Shown: positions 8,142 through 18,295, counted from the stretch's first letter. The stretch is 64,000 nt of DNA from Pontibacter coccineus (GCF_030546575.1 NZ_JAUOTN010000003.1:248001-312000), one strand, 5' to 3'. The notes: a model not told the origin generated them from the sequence alone. Numbers and translations are program-made.

Positions 8142-11100
8142 ATGACAAATAGATACTCTAACAGGTATTTGCGTAAGGGATGGGGGCTGGTGTCTTTCGC
8201 TGCTTTCCTGTCGTACTTTCCTTCTCAGGCAGGTGCCTCGCTTTACAATGTGCCCGAAAACAACATGGCGTTTGCGTTCATGCAGGATCAGGCCACAATC
8301 AAGGGCAAGGTGGTAGACGATCAGGGGATGCCGCTTCCGGGTGCCAGCATCGTGGAGAAGGGGACGACCAATGGTGTAACCTCCGATGCCGACGGAAACT
8401 TCTCCATTAAAGCACGACTGAACACCGTGCTTGTTGTTTCATACTTGGGCTATAAGTCTCAGGAAGTGGAAGTCGCCGGGCAGACGAATCTGACTGTTGG
8501 CCTGGAAATAGATGCAACAGGCCTCGGAGAAGTGGTTGTGGTTGGCTACGGTACCCAGAAAAAGGAAAACCTTACTTCTGCCATTTCCACTATCAGAGCC
8601 AAAGACATCGTCACTACGACCAGCTCCAGCCTGGCCCAAAGCCTGCAGGGCAAGGTTCCCGGACTGCAGATTCGTCAGCAAGACGGCGAGCCTGGCAGCT
8701 TTTCATCTTCCATCAATATCCGTGGGTTCGGGGAACCTCTTTATGTCATCGACGGGATCGTGCGGGATGGAGGAGTCGAGTTTCAACAGCTTAACCCAAA
8801 CGACATTGAGAGTATCACCATCCTGAAGGACGCTTCTGCGGCCATCTACGGCCTGAATGCCGCCAACGGCGTTATCCTGGTGACCACCAAGAAGGGTAAA
8901 TTAGGAAAACCTTCCTTCAATTACACTGGTACGGTAGGCTTCCAAACGCCTACTGATGTGCCGGTGATGTCGAATGCAGCCCAGTATCTTGAAATGTACA
9001 ACGATGCTGTTTTCTATCGCGACAAAAACCACTACATATCAGCCGATGAACTGCAGCGCTGGCGCGAGGGAGGTCCCGGCTATACGAGCACGAACTGGTT
9101 CGACGAAACCTTTAAGGACTATGCTACGCAACACCAGCACAACTTCTCCGTGCGTGGAGGTACCGAGAAGGCCGACTACTTCGTGAGCCTTGGCACCTTC
9201 TCTGAGGGTGGATTATTCAAGAGCAACGACATCAATTACAACCGGTATAACTTCCGCTCCAACCTCGGCCTGCAGCTTACCAACAACCTGAGGGCAGAAG
9301 TGATGCTCTCCGGAAGGTATAGCGAACGGGAATACCCGGGCGGCGACGGGTTCATGTGGATCTACAAAGGCACCATCATCAGCCACCCGCACGAACGTCC
9401 CTTCATCAACGACAATCCGGACTACCCTGCCAACATCCACAACCAACAGAACCCGGTGTTGATGGCTCAGAAACGCTATGCAGGCTATACCACGAACGAG
9501 AACAAGGACTTTACCTCCTCTGCTTCCCTTGCCTGGAGTGTACCTTTTCTGGAAGGACTGGAGGCAAGGGCAACTGCTTCCTATGACAGCCGGAACATGT
9601 TCAACAAGAATGTCTGGAAAAACTATACCGTCTACTCACCGGATCTAACACCGCAGGTGATCAACCCGCCACGAATTGCGAACGCCATTGATGATGCGAA
9701 CCGCCTGGTGTTCCAGGGGCAGTTAGCGTATGAGAACACTTTTTTTGACCGGCACAACGTCAGTGCAACGGCAGTTTTTGAACAGAAATACTACGAGAAG
9801 AAATACTCATTCCTGAAACGGGAATACGACTTCTTTACCACGGATGTGGTGGACTTCGCGGGCGGGCTTCAGACCAACGCGGGCAGTGAGGTAGAAGAGG
9901 CCACCATGTCCTATATCGGGCGCGTGAACTACGACTTCTCATCAAAGTACCTGGCAAGTTTTGCCTTCCGTTACGACGGGTCCTACCGCTACGCACCGGG
10001 CAATCGCTGGGCGTTTTTTCCGACTGTTTCCGCAGGATGGAGAATTTCAGAGGAGAATTTTATCAAAGACAACTTAAACTTTATCAACGATCTGAAGATC
10101 AGAGCCTCTTATGGGCAGATCGGTGAAAACGTGGGCGCTCCCTTTCAGCACGTGCTAGGGTTTAGCCCATCGCCCAACCAGGGCGCAGAATTCACCAACG
10201 GTATAGTGACGGGTGGCATGGTGGCCCCAGGCGTGATCAACCCGAACTTCACCTGGGTGGAGTCAACAATTGCCGACATCGGTATAGAAGGCAGCTTCTT
10301 TAACAACAAGCTGAGCTTTGAGGCCGACTACTACGAACGGGAGAAAACAGGGAAGCTGAAAACCCGTGAAGGGGGCCTGCCGAACACTTTTGGAGGGGAG
10401 ATGCCCATCGAGAACCTGGAAAGTGAATTAACGAGAGGTTTTGACTTCATTGTTTCGCACCAGCATAACATCAACGATTTCAACTATGGGATAAGTGTCA
10501 ACATGAACCTTGCCCGTACGATGCACAAGGTGGTAGACAAGCCGGACCCTACCAGCAGCTATGACCGCTGGAGACACGGCTTCCCGAACAGGTGGAACGA
10601 TTTCGTGTGGGGTCATGACCGGACGGGTCAGTTCCAGAATCAGGAGGACATCAACAACGGCCCGATTCATGGTGGCAACCAGGGGAACTCACAAATCCTG
10701 CCGGGAGACTTTATCTATGATGACGTGAACGGAGATGGAATCATCGATGGCAAGGACGTGATGCCTATCTTCAGAAACGGTACTCCGAAGCTGTTCTATG
10801 GTCTTACGCTTACCGCTGGCTACAAGAACTTCGACATGACGGCCGTATTCCAGGGAGCATCCTTGTACACCATCCGATTCAATGAGGTATACAGCCAGAT
10901 GTTCTTCAATGGCGGTAACATCCCTTCCTACTTCTACGACAGATGGCACCTGGCAAATCCTTACGATCCGAACTCAGAGTGGGTACCGGGAAGATGGCCT
11001 GCCAACCGCTTTGCAGAGTACATGCAGTCTTCCTACAGAGATAGTGATGCCTGGAGAATGAATGCCAGCTACCTGCGCATGAAGAGCATCGAGATTGGCT

Positions 11101-11297
11101 ATACCATCCCGTCGCAAATCACGGGCAGGACTTTCGTCAACCAGGTGCGGATCTACGCCAACGCACATAACCTGCTGACATTCTCTGATTCCTTCCTGAA
11201 ACAATTCGACCCTGAAAAACATGAAGGTCAATACCAGGGTGGTTACAACTACCCGCTGATGCAGAGCTTTAACTTCGGAGTGAATGTTTCTTTTTAA
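8142..11297 (+). CDS. SusC-family TonB-dependent outer-membrane transporter
   Basis: About 1051 residues from the ATG at 8142, chosen because it gives a normal signal peptide (ending near SQAGA); upstream in-frame starts add an uncharged-looking leader close to the promoter. Domain order: a carboxypeptidase-regulatory-like beta-sandwich (about residues 50-125; VDDQGMPLPGASI), the SusC signature VVVGYGTQKKENLT, a plug domain with LQGKVPGLQIRQQDGEPG and ILKDASAAIYGLNAANGVIL, then a long beta-barrel ending in an aromatic strand (FNFGVNVSF). It imports oligosaccharides across the outer membrane together with the SusD-like lipoprotein encoded 11 bases downstream. Confidence 0.93.
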   Translation: MTNRYSNRYLRKGWGLVSFAAFLSYFPSQAGASLYNVPENNMAFAFMQDQATIKGKVVDDQGMPLPGASIVEKGTTNGVTSDADGNFSIKARLNTVLVVSYLGYKSQEVEVAGQTNLTVGLEIDATGLGEVVVVGYGTQKKENLTSAISTIRAKDIVTTTSSSLAQSLQGKVPGLQIRQQDGEPGSFSSSINIRGFGEPLYVIDGIVRDGGVEFQQLNPNDIESITILKDASAAIYGLNAANGVILVTTKKGKLGKPSFNYTGTVGFQTPTDVPVMSNAAQYLEMYNDAVFYRDKNHYISADELQRWREGGPGYTSTNWFDETFKDYATQHQHNFSVRGGTEKADYFVSLGTFSEGGLFKSNDINYNRYNFRSNLGLQLTNNLRAEVMLSGRYSEREYPGGDGFMWIYKGTIISHPHERPFINDNPDYPANIHNQQNPVLMAQKRYAGYTTNENKDFTSSASLAWSVPFLEGLEARATASYDSRNMFNKNVWKNYTVYSPDLTPQVINPPRIANAIDDANRLVFQGQLAYENTFFDRHNVSATAVFEQKYYEKKYSFLKREYDFFTTDVVDFAGGLQTNAGSEVEEATMSYIGRVNYDFSSKYLASFAFRYDGSYRYAPGNRWAFFPTVSAGWRISEENFIKDNLNFINDLKIRASYGQIGENVGAPFQHVLGFSPSPNQGAEFTNGIVTGGMVAPGVINPNFTWVESTIADIGIEGSFFNNKLSFEADYYEREKTGKLKTREGGLPNTFGGEMPIENLESELTRGFDFIVSHQHNINDFNYGISVNMNLARTMHKVVDKPDPTSSYDRWRHGFPNRWNDFVWGHDRTGQFQNQEDINNGPIHGGNQGNSQILPGDFIYDDVNGDGIIDGKDVMPIFRNGTPKLFYGLTLTAGYKNFDMTAVFQGASLYTIRFNEVYSQMFFNGGNIPSYFYDRWHLANPYDPNSEWVPGRWPANRFAEYMQSSYRDSDAWRMNASYLRMKSIEIGYTIPSQITGRTFVNQVRIYANAHNLLTFSDSFLKQFDPEKHEGQYQGGYNYPLMQSFNFGVNVSF

Positions 11298-11308
11298 CTA
11301 GCAAAATC

Positions 11309-13195
11309 ATGAAAAATAGAAGCTTAAAATATTTGTTTATAGCGCTCCTGGTAGGATCCTTCAGCTCCTGTAATGATTCCCTGGACGTTGAACCGAAGAA
11401 CAAAGTGCCTGCAGAGGCGGTGCTTTCCGACCCGAACGGGATTCGCAGCTACCTGGCGAATATGTATTATGAATTGCCGGTTGAGGATTTCGTGTATTTT
11501 CCACGTGCCGGGTTCAACGCCCGCGGTAACACAGGTTCCCTCTCCCTGGCCCAATACGGACTGGAAGCCATTCACTCAGAGTGGCCTAACTGGAATGAGT
11601 TCAACAACCAGTGGTGGACGCGTGGATACCAGCTCAACCGGGATATCAACCTGCTGGAGGAGTCAGTGGGCAAAGTTAATTTCTCGGAAGCGGAGAGGAC
11701 CACGATTGAAGGGGAAATCGCTTTTCTTCGTGCCTATACCTACTATGGTTTTGTGAAAAGGTATGGCGGGGTGCCCATCATCACCGAGAATCAGAGCTAC
11801 TCTACCGATTGGGAGAGCCTTCGGGTGCCGCGTAAAACCGAGAAAGAGACCTGGGATTTTGTGCTGACCCAATTAGACATTGCTTTTGATAAACTTCCGG
11901 AGAACAGGAATAGCCAGGACGAAACAAAGCGAAGAGCCACGAAATGGGCTGCGGCCGGCTTGAAATCACGCGTTGCCCTGCATGCCGCCTCCGTGGCCAA
12001 ATACTGGAACCGCGCCCCGCTTTCAGGGCAGGCTGTCGACGCCGGGTTGGTTGGGATGCCAGAGTCTGAAGCGAACCGCTACTACCAGGAGGCCATCAAA
12101 GCTTCTGAAGCCGTGATCAATTCCGGTCGGTTTGGCCTGTACATGGCGAACCCATCCAGTCCGCAGGAGGCAGCCAAAAACTACCAGAAACTGTTTATGC
12201 AGCCAAACGACGCCCTGACAGAAGTGCTCTTTATGAAAGGGTACGGCCATGCTGGCGGTCCACTGGCCCACGACTATGATGGCTGGAATAACCCCAACCA
12301 GACAGGCGAAGGCTTCCCGCACGTAGGGCGCACCAACCCGGTACTGGAGTTGGTTGACCGGTACGAGAATTATGAGAAACCGGGAGAAGCTTCTCCGATC
12401 GTCACGACCGCCAACGGACAGGTACAGGTAGGGGATTTCAACCCTTCTGCCGATTACATCCGGTTCTCTTCTCCGGAAGATATCTTCCAGGGGAAAGATG
12501 CCCGTTTCTTTGCTTCCGTTATCCATCCCGGCGCGGTATGGAAAGGCACGGAGATCGTGATCCAGGGTGGTGTCATTCGTCCGGATGGCAGTGTCCTGAG
12601 CACAAAGGGATCGGTTGAGCACAAGGGTACAACCTATCACGCCTACGGGGCAGCGACCAGCAACCAATACTCCGGTTTTGATGGAACACCCAACATGACG
12701 CGTACAGGTTTCCTGTTGAAGAAGTTTTTGGATGAAGGAGCCAGCATCAATACCTGGTTACAATCAACCACCGACTTTATTGACATCCGCTACGCGGAAG
12801 TCTTGCTGAACCATGCCGAAGCGGTAGCCGAGAGCGGACAAGGGAATGCAGACCTGGCCAGCCAGGGGCTGAACGCCATCAGAAGAAGGGCAGGTCACAC
12901 GGTTAATATTCCGCTGACGCTGGAAAATGTGCTGCGCGAGCGTGCTGTGGAACTGGCCTTTGAGAACAAAGAGTACTGGGACCTGATCAGAAGACGCACC
13001 TACCACCAGATCTTTAACAATTACGTGAAGACTGCGCTGGTGCCTATGTTAGACCTGCGCGGAGAGGAGCCAGCCTATATCTACATCAGGAAGAGGGTGC
13101 CGGGAGCACAGCCCAATACCTTCCCCGAGAGAGATTACTACAGCAGCATCCCGGGTGTAAACAACAACGGAGTCATCCAGAATCCTCAGCATTAA
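11309..13195 (+). CDS. SusD/RagB-family glycan-binding lipoprotein
   Basis: 628 residues. The N-terminus has a lipoprotein signal with lipobox GSFSSC and then the usual SusD opening N-D-S-L-D-V-E-P. The TPR-like motifs of the family are visible (EIAFLRAYTYYGFVKRYGGVPII; RYAEVLLNHAEAVAESGQ; AIRRRAG; RERAVELAFENKEYWDLIRR). SusD proteins form a lid on the SusC barrel and bind the glycan at the cell surface. It follows susC directly and precedes a DUF3823 lipoprotein in the same operon. Confidence 0.93.
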   Translation: MKNRSLKYLFIALLVGSFSSCNDSLDVEPKNKVPAEAVLSDPNGIRSYLANMYYELPVEDFVYFPRAGFNARGNTGSLSLAQYGLEAIHSEWPNWNEFNNQWWTRGYQLNRDINLLEESVGKVNFSEAERTTIEGEIAFLRAYTYYGFVKRYGGVPIITENQSYSTDWESLRVPRKTEKETWDFVLTQLDIAFDKLPENRNSQDETKRRATKWAAAGLKSRVALHAASVAKYWNRAPLSGQAVDAGLVGMPESEANRYYQEAIKASEAVINSGRFGLYMANPSSPQEAAKNYQKLFMQPNDALTEVLFMKGYGHAGGPLAHDYDGWNNPNQTGEGFPHVGRTNPVLELVDRYENYEKPGEASPIVTTANGQVQVGDFNPSADYIRFSSPEDIFQGKDARFFASVIHPGAVWKGTEIVIQGGVIRPDGSVLSTKGSVEHKGTTYHAYGAATSNQYSGFDGTPNMTRTGFLLKKFLDEGASINTWLQSTTDFIDIRYAEVLLNHAEAVAESGQGNADLASQGLNAIRRRAGHTVNIPLTLENVLRERAVELAFENKEYWDLIRRRTYHQIFNNYVKTALVPMLDLRGEEPAYIYIRKRVPGAQPNTFPERDYYSSIPGVNNNGVIQNPQH

Positions 13196-13206
13196 GAAAG
13201 ACAGTT

Positions 13207-13905
13207 ATGAAAAGTATCAAGACATTAAGCATTGCCCTGCTAAGCGTGTTTCTGCTGGGTGGTTGCGAATTGAACGAACTCGACAATTATGAAGGTCCGA
13301 ATGCAACCATTAATGGCGGAATTTATGACAAGGAGACTGGGGAGCTCATTCAGCAGGACATCATCAACGGGATGCAGATCGAATACATCGAACACGGGTT
13401 TGAGAAACCCCAGACCCAGTATGTGGTGGTGAAGAACGACGGTACCTACCGCAATAACCTGATGTTCGCAGGAGACTACACCATCAAGCCGGTACGGGGC
13501 AACTTCGTGCCAGTGGAGGCTGAGGAGATCGTGGTGAAGGGAAATACCGTGAAGAATTTTGAGGTGCAGCCCTACATCCGTGTCCGAAATGCCAAAATCG
13601 AGCGGCAGGAAAACAAGATCGTAGCCACTTTCAATCTGGACCAGACGGTGACAAACAAGGTCAGCCGGATCGGGTTGTTTGCCCACCAGGAGCCTAACGT
13701 AGGCGCTCCCCTGAATAAGGTGGCGTCAGTTGTGAACCTCAATGAGGTTACCAACGATGTAACGCAGTACAGATTGGAAATTAACCTGGAAGCCAACAGC
13801 AGCAGCCTGACACCCGGCAGTAAGTACTATTTCAGGGTAGGGGCCTTGGTTGACGCTCCCGAGGCAAAGTATAACTATGCACCGCCAGTGCTTATTGAAT
13901 TATAA
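13207..13905 (+). CDS. DUF3823 lipoprotein of the SusCD operon
   Basis: 232 residues with lipobox LLGGC. After the cysteine the protein continues with ELNELDNYEGPNATINGGIYD, typical of the DUF3823 family found behind susD in many glycan loci. The predicted all-beta organisation (a transthyretin-like N-terminal half with GGIYDKETGE and YRNNLMFAGDYTIKP, then a second sandwich) suggests a surface glycan-binding accessory protein. Function is inferred from position; no catalytic motif is visible. The gap to susD is only 11 bases. Confidence 0.8.
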   Translation: MKSIKTLSIALLSVFLLGGCELNELDNYEGPNATINGGIYDKETGELIQQDIINGMQIEYIEHGFEKPQTQYVVVKNDGTYRNNLMFAGDYTIKPVRGNFVPVEAEEIVVKGNTVKNFEVQPYIRVRNAKIERQENKIVATFNLDQTVTNKVSRIGLFAHQEPNVGAPLNKVASVVNLNEVTNDVTQYRLEINLEANSSSLTPGSKYYFRVGALVDAPEAKYNYAPPVLIEL

Positions 13906-13917
13906 TATCCGGGGAAC

Positions 13918-13954
13918 CCTCGTGCAAGCCTCCCCCGAAAGCGCCTGCACGAGG
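13918..13954. terminator. Hairpin after DUF3823 gene
   Basis: Arms CCTCGTGCA and TGCACGAGG form a perfect 9-bp stem 12 bases after the stop. There is no T-run, so it may be an mRNA-stabilising or attenuating hairpin instead of a full terminator. It precedes the next gene by 40 bases. Confidence 0.5.
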
Positions 13955-13994
13955 CTCCCTATACCTGATATCAATCAACTAATCATCTGAAAAT

Positions 13995-15731
13995 ATGAGA
14001 CCTTTTCTACAAGGACAAATGAAAGTGCTCCTCTATGTAATGCTGAGCCTTTTCTCCCTGACTGCCATCTCTTGTGATAAAGACGATGAAGTACCGGGCA
14101 TGGAGCAGTCGGTGGTGCTGGATACCAGCAACAAGACGCTTCCGGTTGGGGGCGAATTGGTGGTAAAGCCCACCTTTACACCTGGTGTGAAACCGCAGCG
14201 GACCTACAGCTGGGTGACCAGCAATCCGGAGGTGGCGGGTGTCAGCATGAAGGACGACTACTCTGCCGTGGTTGTTGCCAGAAGAAGCGGGGTTGCCAGC
14301 ATCACGTTCATCTCTTCCGACAGGAAGGTGAGCGCTGCCTTTGACGTGACTGTCACTGGTCCGGAAGATGATGGCGTGATCAAGGTACTGGCCATCGGAA
14401 ACAGCTTTTCGGAGGATGCGGTAGAAAGTTATTTATACGAACTGGCAGCAGCCAAAAATATTCCGATCGTGATCGGCAACCTGTACATCGGGGGAGCTTC
14501 GCTGGAACAGCACTGGAGCAATGCGCAGGGCAACGCTCCTGCCTATGACTACAGAAAGATCGAGAAAGGCGAAAAGACGAACAAGTCGCAAACGACAATT
14601 GAGTACGCTGTGAAGGACGAAAACTGGGATTATGTCAGCTTCCAGCAGGTGAGCGGTAGCTCCGGAAAATACGAAACCTTTACTACGCCACTGCCCGCCC
14701 TCGTGAAGTATGTGAAAGAGCGCACGACCAATCCGGAGACGCGGTATGTCCTGCACCAGACCTGGGCTTACTCCGAAAACTCCACCCACTCCGATTTTCC
14801 TAACTACGGCAATGACCAGAAGGCGATGTATGCCTCTATTGTGGAGACTTACCGGAAAGCGAAGATTGCCTACGACATGGACTACGTGATTCCGGCAGGC
14901 ACCGCCATCCAGAACGGGCGCAACACCCTGATCGGCGATAACTTTACCCGCGACGGCTACCACCTGGATTTCGGAATCGGCAGGTATACGGCAGCGAGCA
15001 CCTGGTTTGAGGCACTTACCGGCATCAGTGTGGTGGGCAACCCCTACAAACCAGCCGGTCTGACGCAACTTGATGCTGAAATAGCGCAGCATGCTGCCCA
15101 CGCGGCGGTAGTAAATCCGGATAAAATCACCATTCTGGCCGATTATCAGGCAGGAAAGGCAGCGCCGCTGACGGCGCCAGTCTATGTGAACTTCGGACAC
15201 AAAATCGCTCCGAAATGGAACACACTGGGCGACCATCACGAAGGCGCTTCCATCGGAAACCTGAAAGACGAGAGCGATGCCTATACCAATATTGCACTGG
15301 TCGTGACGCAGCGCTTCAATGCGATGAACGAGGTAGGTGAGAGCGTGACGAACACGGACTTCAACATGCCTGCAGAGGTGTCGACCCAATCTTACTACGG
15401 TAACACCCGTGGCGTATGGCAGAACCTGGAGATCAGGCAGAGTCAGTTCACGTTGTCGGGTCTGGATAAGAACACCACGTATAACCTGTGTTTTTTTGGG
15501 TCTAGGGCTGGCGTTGGCGATAACCGCGAAACGAAGTTCATCGTCTCCGGAGAAAACGCGAAGACGGTATACGTTCAGACCTCGGGCAACAAGGATAAAA
15601 CAGCTTGCGCTGACGGCATACAGCCCGACTTCAATGGTACGATTACGGTTACCGTAACTGCGGGCGAGAATAATAACAACGGGTCCGGCTTCTATTATCT
15701 GAATGCGATGCGACTGGCTCCGGGAAAATAA
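13995..15731 (+). CDS. DUF4886 SGNH-like lipoprotein with Ig-like domain
   Basis: 578 residues; a second in-frame ATG at 14019 gives an equally good lipoprotein signal (lipobox LTAISC). Residues about 35-120 look like a bacterial Ig-like (Big_2) domain (YSWVTSNPEVAGVS). From about 125 comes a DUF4886 domain: KVLAIGNSFSED carries the nucleophile-like Ser (about S137), and DGYHLD resembles the Asp-x-x-His block of SGNH/GDSL hydrolases. The last 200 residues form another beta domain with VNFGHKIAPKWN near its start. Family members are presumed esterases or carbohydrate-active; deacetylation of decorated mannan is a possible role here, by inference only. Confidence 0.75.
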   Translation: MRPFLQGQMKVLLYVMLSLFSLTAISCDKDDEVPGMEQSVVLDTSNKTLPVGGELVVKPTFTPGVKPQRTYSWVTSNPEVAGVSMKDDYSAVVVARRSGVASITFISSDRKVSAAFDVTVTGPEDDGVIKVLAIGNSFSEDAVESYLYELAAAKNIPIVIGNLYIGGASLEQHWSNAQGNAPAYDYRKIEKGEKTNKSQTTIEYAVKDENWDYVSFQQVSGSSGKYETFTTPLPALVKYVKERTTNPETRYVLHQTWAYSENSTHSDFPNYGNDQKAMYASIVETYRKAKIAYDMDYVIPAGTAIQNGRNTLIGDNFTRDGYHLDFGIGRYTAASTWFEALTGISVVGNPYKPAGLTQLDAEIAQHAAHAAVVNPDKITILADYQAGKAAPLTAPVYVNFGHKIAPKWNTLGDHHEGASIGNLKDESDAYTNIALVVTQRFNAMNEVGESVTNTDFNMPAEVSTQSYYGNTRGVWQNLEIRQSQFTLSGLDKNTTYNLCFFGSRAGVGDNRETKFIVSGENAKTVYVQTSGNKDKTACADGIQPDFNGTITVTVTAGENNNNGSGFYYLNAMRLAPGK

Positions 15732-15763
15732 AATTGGTTGTTTGTTAATAGATTAGGTTAATT

Positions 15764-15804
15764 GAGCCAGAGTTCACTTCACTGTGGACTTTGGTTCTTT
15801 TTTA
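15764..15804. terminator. Intrinsic terminator after DUF4886 gene
   Basis: GAGCCAGAGTTCAC and GTGGACTTTGGTTC pair over 14 bases (with G-U wobbles) and are followed by TTTTTT. It separates the SusCD operon from the third GH92 gene. Confidence 0.8.
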
Positions 15805-15834
15805 TAGGCGGTACTAAGTCTGCTGCCATAACCG

Positions 15835-18147
15835 ATGAAAATTAATGCGTTGCGTATGAGATTTGTTTATTGCTTCCTTGTACTTCTTGCCTTAAGCGTT
15901 TCTGCCAAGGCACAGAATCATCTTGTAGAAAAAGTAGAGCACCCGGTCGATTGGGTGAATCCGTTGATGGGAACCGACTCGAAGCGCGAATTATCGAACG
16001 GAAACGTGTACCCTGTCATTGCCCGCCCCTGGGGCATGAACTTCTGGACCCCGCAGACGGGTAAGATGGGCGACGGCTGGATCTACATGTACAGCGCCGA
16101 CAAGATCCGGGGCTTTAAACAAACGCACCAGCCCTCTCCCTGGATGAACGACTACGGTCAGTTTGCCATCATGCCGATTACCGGCAAGCTAAGGGTGCGC
16201 GAAGATGAACGCGCCAGCTGGTTTTCGCACAAAGCCGAAATCGTGAAACCCTATTACTACAGCGTATACCTGGCCGACCACGACGTAACCACAGAATTTA
16301 CCCCTACTACCCGGGCGGCTTTCTTCCGCTTCACTTTCCCTGAGGCCGAGCAGGCCCACATCATACTGGATGCGCTGGATATGGGATCCCATGTGAAAAT
16401 TCTTCCGAAGGAAAGAAAGATCGTGGGTTATACCACCAAGAACAGCGGGGGCGTGCCGGACAACTTCCGGAATTACTTTGTGATTGAATTCGATAAGGAT
16501 TTCGAGGCAGCGCATACCTTCAGCAACTATGAGCTTTCCGATAAGCCGGAGGTAGAGGCAAACCATGTAGGGGCAGCCATCTCTTTCAAAACTAAAAAAG
16601 GGGAAGTGGTGCACGCCAAAGTGGCCTCCTCATTTATCAGTCCTGAACAGGCACTCCTGAACCTGCAGGAGCTGGGAAATAGGAACTTTGATGCTGTAAA
16701 AGCAGACGGAAGAGCGGAGTGGGACAAGGAGCTGGGGCGGATAAAAGTGGCCGGCGGTACCTACGACCAGACCAAAACCTTTTACTCGAGCTTATACCGC
16801 AGCCTGCTTTTCCCGAGGAAGTTCTATGAGATCGACAAAGACAATAAAGTCGTGCATTACAGTCCTTATAACGGGAAAGTGTTGCCCGGCTACATGTTCA
16901 CCGATACAGGCTTCTGGGATACCTTCCGTTCGCTTTTCCCTTTCCTGAACCTGATGTACCCCGAACTGAACGCCCAAATGCAGGAGGGCCTTGTAAACGC
17001 CTATAAGGAGAGCGGCTGGCTTCCGGAATGGGCAAGCCCCGGCCTGCGAAACGTGATGGTGGGCAACAACTCTGCCTCTGTGGTGTCAGATGCCTACCTC
17101 AAGCTCGGAAAAAATCACAGGTATGACATTGAAACACTCTGGGATGCCCTGATGAATGGGGCCAACAACGCGGGCCCGTTGACTGCAGTAGGGCGTGCCG
17201 GCGCAACGTATTACAACGAACTGGGCTACGTGCCTTACGATGTGGGGATCAATGAGAATGCTGCCCGTACCCTGGAGTATGCCTATGATGATTTTGCTAT
17301 TTACCAGCTGGCAAAAGCCCTGAAAAAGCCGGCTGATGTGGTGGAACTGTATAAGCAACGCAGCCTGAATTACAAGCACCTGTACGACCCGGAGCACAAG
17401 CTGATGCGCGGGAAGAACAAGAACGGGGAGTTCCAATCGCCGTTCAACCCGTTTAAATGGGGAGACGCTTTCACGGAAGGCAACAGCTGGCACTACTCAT
17501 GGTCAGTGTTTCACGATACGCAGGGGCTTATTGACCTGATGGGAGGGAACGGGGAATTCGTGGCCCAGTTGGACAAGGTGTTCAGCCTTCCGCCTGTTTT
17601 CGAGGAAAGCTATTACGGCCAGGTCATCCACGAGATCCGTGAAATGCAGATCGCCAACATGGGCCAGTACGCGCACGGTAACCAGCCCATTCAGCACATG
17701 ATCTACCTGTACAACTACGCCGGAGAACCCTGGAAAGCGCAGTATTGGGTGCGCGAAACAATGGACCGGATGTACAAACCTACACCGGACGGCTACTGCG
17801 GCGACGAAGACAACGGGCAGACCTCCGCCTGGTATGTGTTCTCCGCGATGGGATTCTATCCGGTAACGCCTGCCACAGATCAGTATGTGCTGGGTGCGCC
17901 GCTTTTCCAGAAGATCACAGTAGAACTCTCGAATGGCAAGCAGATCGTTATCAATGCACCCAAGAATAGCTCTGAAAACAGGTATGTCGAAAGCCTGCGC
18001 GTGAATGGCAAGGCGCATACCCGTAACTGGTTGAGCCATTCGGATTTGATGAAAGGGGCAAAGCTGAACTTTAAGATGACTGACAAGCCCAATGAGAGCC
18101 GTGGTACTTCTAAAGCAGATGCGCCTTATTCTTTGTCTAACGAATAG
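15835..18147 (+). CDS. GH92-family protein with Gln at the acid position (second copy)
   Basis: 770 residues with a Sec signal peptide ending near SAKA. It is most similar in layout to the GH92 at 2687-4963: GNVYPVIARPWGMNFWTPQ, FTDTGFWDTFRSLFPF, YAHGNQPIQHMIYLYNYAGE and GDEDNG (about D657/D659). It too has Gln (about Q617) in place of the usual general-acid Glu, so two of the three GH92 proteins in the locus share the exchange. It stands alone between two terminators, implying its own promoter. No LacI-type palindrome was seen immediately upstream, so it may be regulated separately. Confidence 0.88.
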   Translation: MKINALRMRFVYCFLVLLALSVSAKAQNHLVEKVEHPVDWVNPLMGTDSKRELSNGNVYPVIARPWGMNFWTPQTGKMGDGWIYMYSADKIRGFKQTHQPSPWMNDYGQFAIMPITGKLRVREDERASWFSHKAEIVKPYYYSVYLADHDVTTEFTPTTRAAFFRFTFPEAEQAHIILDALDMGSHVKILPKERKIVGYTTKNSGGVPDNFRNYFVIEFDKDFEAAHTFSNYELSDKPEVEANHVGAAISFKTKKGEVVHAKVASSFISPEQALLNLQELGNRNFDAVKADGRAEWDKELGRIKVAGGTYDQTKTFYSSLYRSLLFPRKFYEIDKDNKVVHYSPYNGKVLPGYMFTDTGFWDTFRSLFPFLNLMYPELNAQMQEGLVNAYKESGWLPEWASPGLRNVMVGNNSASVVSDAYLKLGKNHRYDIETLWDALMNGANNAGPLTAVGRAGATYYNELGYVPYDVGINENAARTLEYAYDDFAIYQLAKALKKPADVVELYKQRSLNYKHLYDPEHKLMRGKNKNGEFQSPFNPFKWGDAFTEGNSWHYSWSVFHDTQGLIDLMGGNGEFVAQLDKVFSLPPVFEESYYGQVIHEIREMQIANMGQYAHGNQPIQHMIYLYNYAGEPWKAQYWVRETMDRMYKPTPDGYCGDEDNGQTSAWYVFSAMGFYPVTPATDQYVLGAPLFQKITVELSNGKQIVINAPKNSSENRYVESLRVNGKAHTRNWLSHSDLMKGAKLNFKMTDKPNESRGTSKADAPYSLSNE

Positions 18148-18257
18148 CTTACCGGTAGTTTTCCTGTTGCCGACCTTTTCCAGGTGCTCCTGATGCCTCT
18201 CGGGATCAGGAGGCGCAATAGGAGGCCCACTCTCTGTTGATAACGATACCAAATAGC

Positions 18258-18288
18258 AAAGCCCATCAATCGCTGATTGATGGGCTTT
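18258..18288. terminator. Bidirectional terminator between GH92 and xrtN
   Basis: AAAGCCCATCAATC and GATTGATGGGCTTT form a 14-bp stem with a tiny loop, placed between two convergent genes. A second, weaker hairpin (CTCCTGAT/ATCAGGAG) lies at 18187-18212. Confidence 0.85.
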
Positions 18289-18295
18289 GTGCTTG

